Shown piece by piece: positions 63,533 through 64,000 of a DNA stretch of 64,000 bases. The stretch is from Rhodamnia argentea. Lineage: Eukaryota > Streptophyta > Magnoliopsida > Myrtales > Myrtaceae. The notes beneath the pieces were generated by a model that was not told where the DNA came from, did no database searches, and saw only the letters and a list, made by a program, of their open reading frames with translations. Position numbers and translations under genes: made by a program. The stretch spans positions 2,300,001-2,364,000 of the forward strand of contig NC_063152.1 in the NCBI RefSeq assembly GCF_020921035.1, given 5' to 3'. Position 1 is the stretch's first letter. The number at the start of each line of letters is the position of its first letter.

Positions 63533-64000
63533 TCCTAGATTTTCCCTACGTTAAAAATAATTAGAAAATAAAATAAATTCTCTTGACTTGTTCCTCAAGA
63601 AATTTCTAGAGGAGGTTATTTCGTAACTTCTTGAGAAAGCCATCTAATAACTTCTCGAGGTAGTCATTCCGAAATTTCTCAAGAAAGTTATTACTTGACT
63701 TATTTAGGATGTTTTTCTAAAAAATTTGTATTAGAAAATATAATACAAAGAAATAATAGTTCTTGAATCGATATATAAATCAAATAAAAAAAAGGAAGTC
63801 AATGCTAAGCCAACGACAAGTCAATTTTCCAAAGGATAAGAATAATGTCATTTTCAAACATTAAATGATAGGATAAGAATGATGTCGTTTTCAAAAATGA
63901 TAGGATAATAAGAATATCACTTTCAAGCATTAAAAGATAAGATAATATCAATGTAACTTTCATTAGTAAAGTCAAAGAAAATATAAATGGAATCACATTA
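63533..64000. repeat. Possible LTR start with internal minisatellites
   Basis: Starts tgacatcctagattttcc after a TG, a form common at Ty3/gypsy LTR ends. Two internal repeats follow: three or so 'cttctcgagaaagtt' type units at 63590-63690, and about four units of 33-40 bases of the 'gataggataagaatgatgtc' kind at 63826-63960. The element, if real, continues off the window. Confidence 0.35.

Overview
The window reads as nuclear DNA of a woody dicot. Its genes have many short GT-AG introns, a plant-only gene content, long CT/GA microsatellites and AT-rich spacers full of small inverted-repeat transposons. The dispersed repeats resemble those of Myrtaceae such as Eucalyptus, but that is an impression from memory and no search was run. 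Exon coordinates were worked out by hand from reading frames, splice consensus and remembered family sequences.

Layout. (1) 1-9018, minus: two tandem bHLH transcription factor genes of the bHLH10/89/91 (EAT1-like, tapetum) group; the last exon of the first lies off the left edge. (2) 13786-17816, plus: a CYP81-type cytochrome P450, very probably a pseudogene, with an in-frame stop, two insertions (one a Copia-like LTR) and a repeat-swollen intron. (3) 20464-24365, plus: UCH2/UCH37-type ubiquitin C-terminal hydrolase. (4) 26939-32574, plus: endosomal Na+(K+)/H+ antiporter NHX6 in 22 exons, two of whose introns are U12-type AT-AC introns. (5) 33748-36950, plus: splicing factor CWC25. (6) 40130-41834, plus: secreted A1 aspartyl protease whose short signal-peptide exon ends at a probable GC donor. 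(7) 45971-47155, plus: a plant protein of unknown function with an N-myristoylation start. (8) 47990-49224, minus: a 148-residue ubiquitin-conjugating enzyme (E2). (9) 53467-57841, minus: a WD40 protein of the C2A9.03-like family. (10) 57842-64000: gene-poor, holding a scrambled cluster of plastid DNA pieces (5S rRNA, rpl33, 23S rRNA, atpA), a Ty3/gypsy integrase fossil and simple repeats.

The genes do not form a pathway or operon. They are independent genes for anther development, ubiquitin handling (UCH2 and the E2), endosomal ion balance, splicing and secreted proteolysis. No CRISPR array, bacterial-type system or clearly new gene system was found. The most useful unusual items are the two AT-AC introns, the plastid mosaic, the decayed P450 between matching flanks, and several inverted-repeat elements, three of which have readable target-site duplications.
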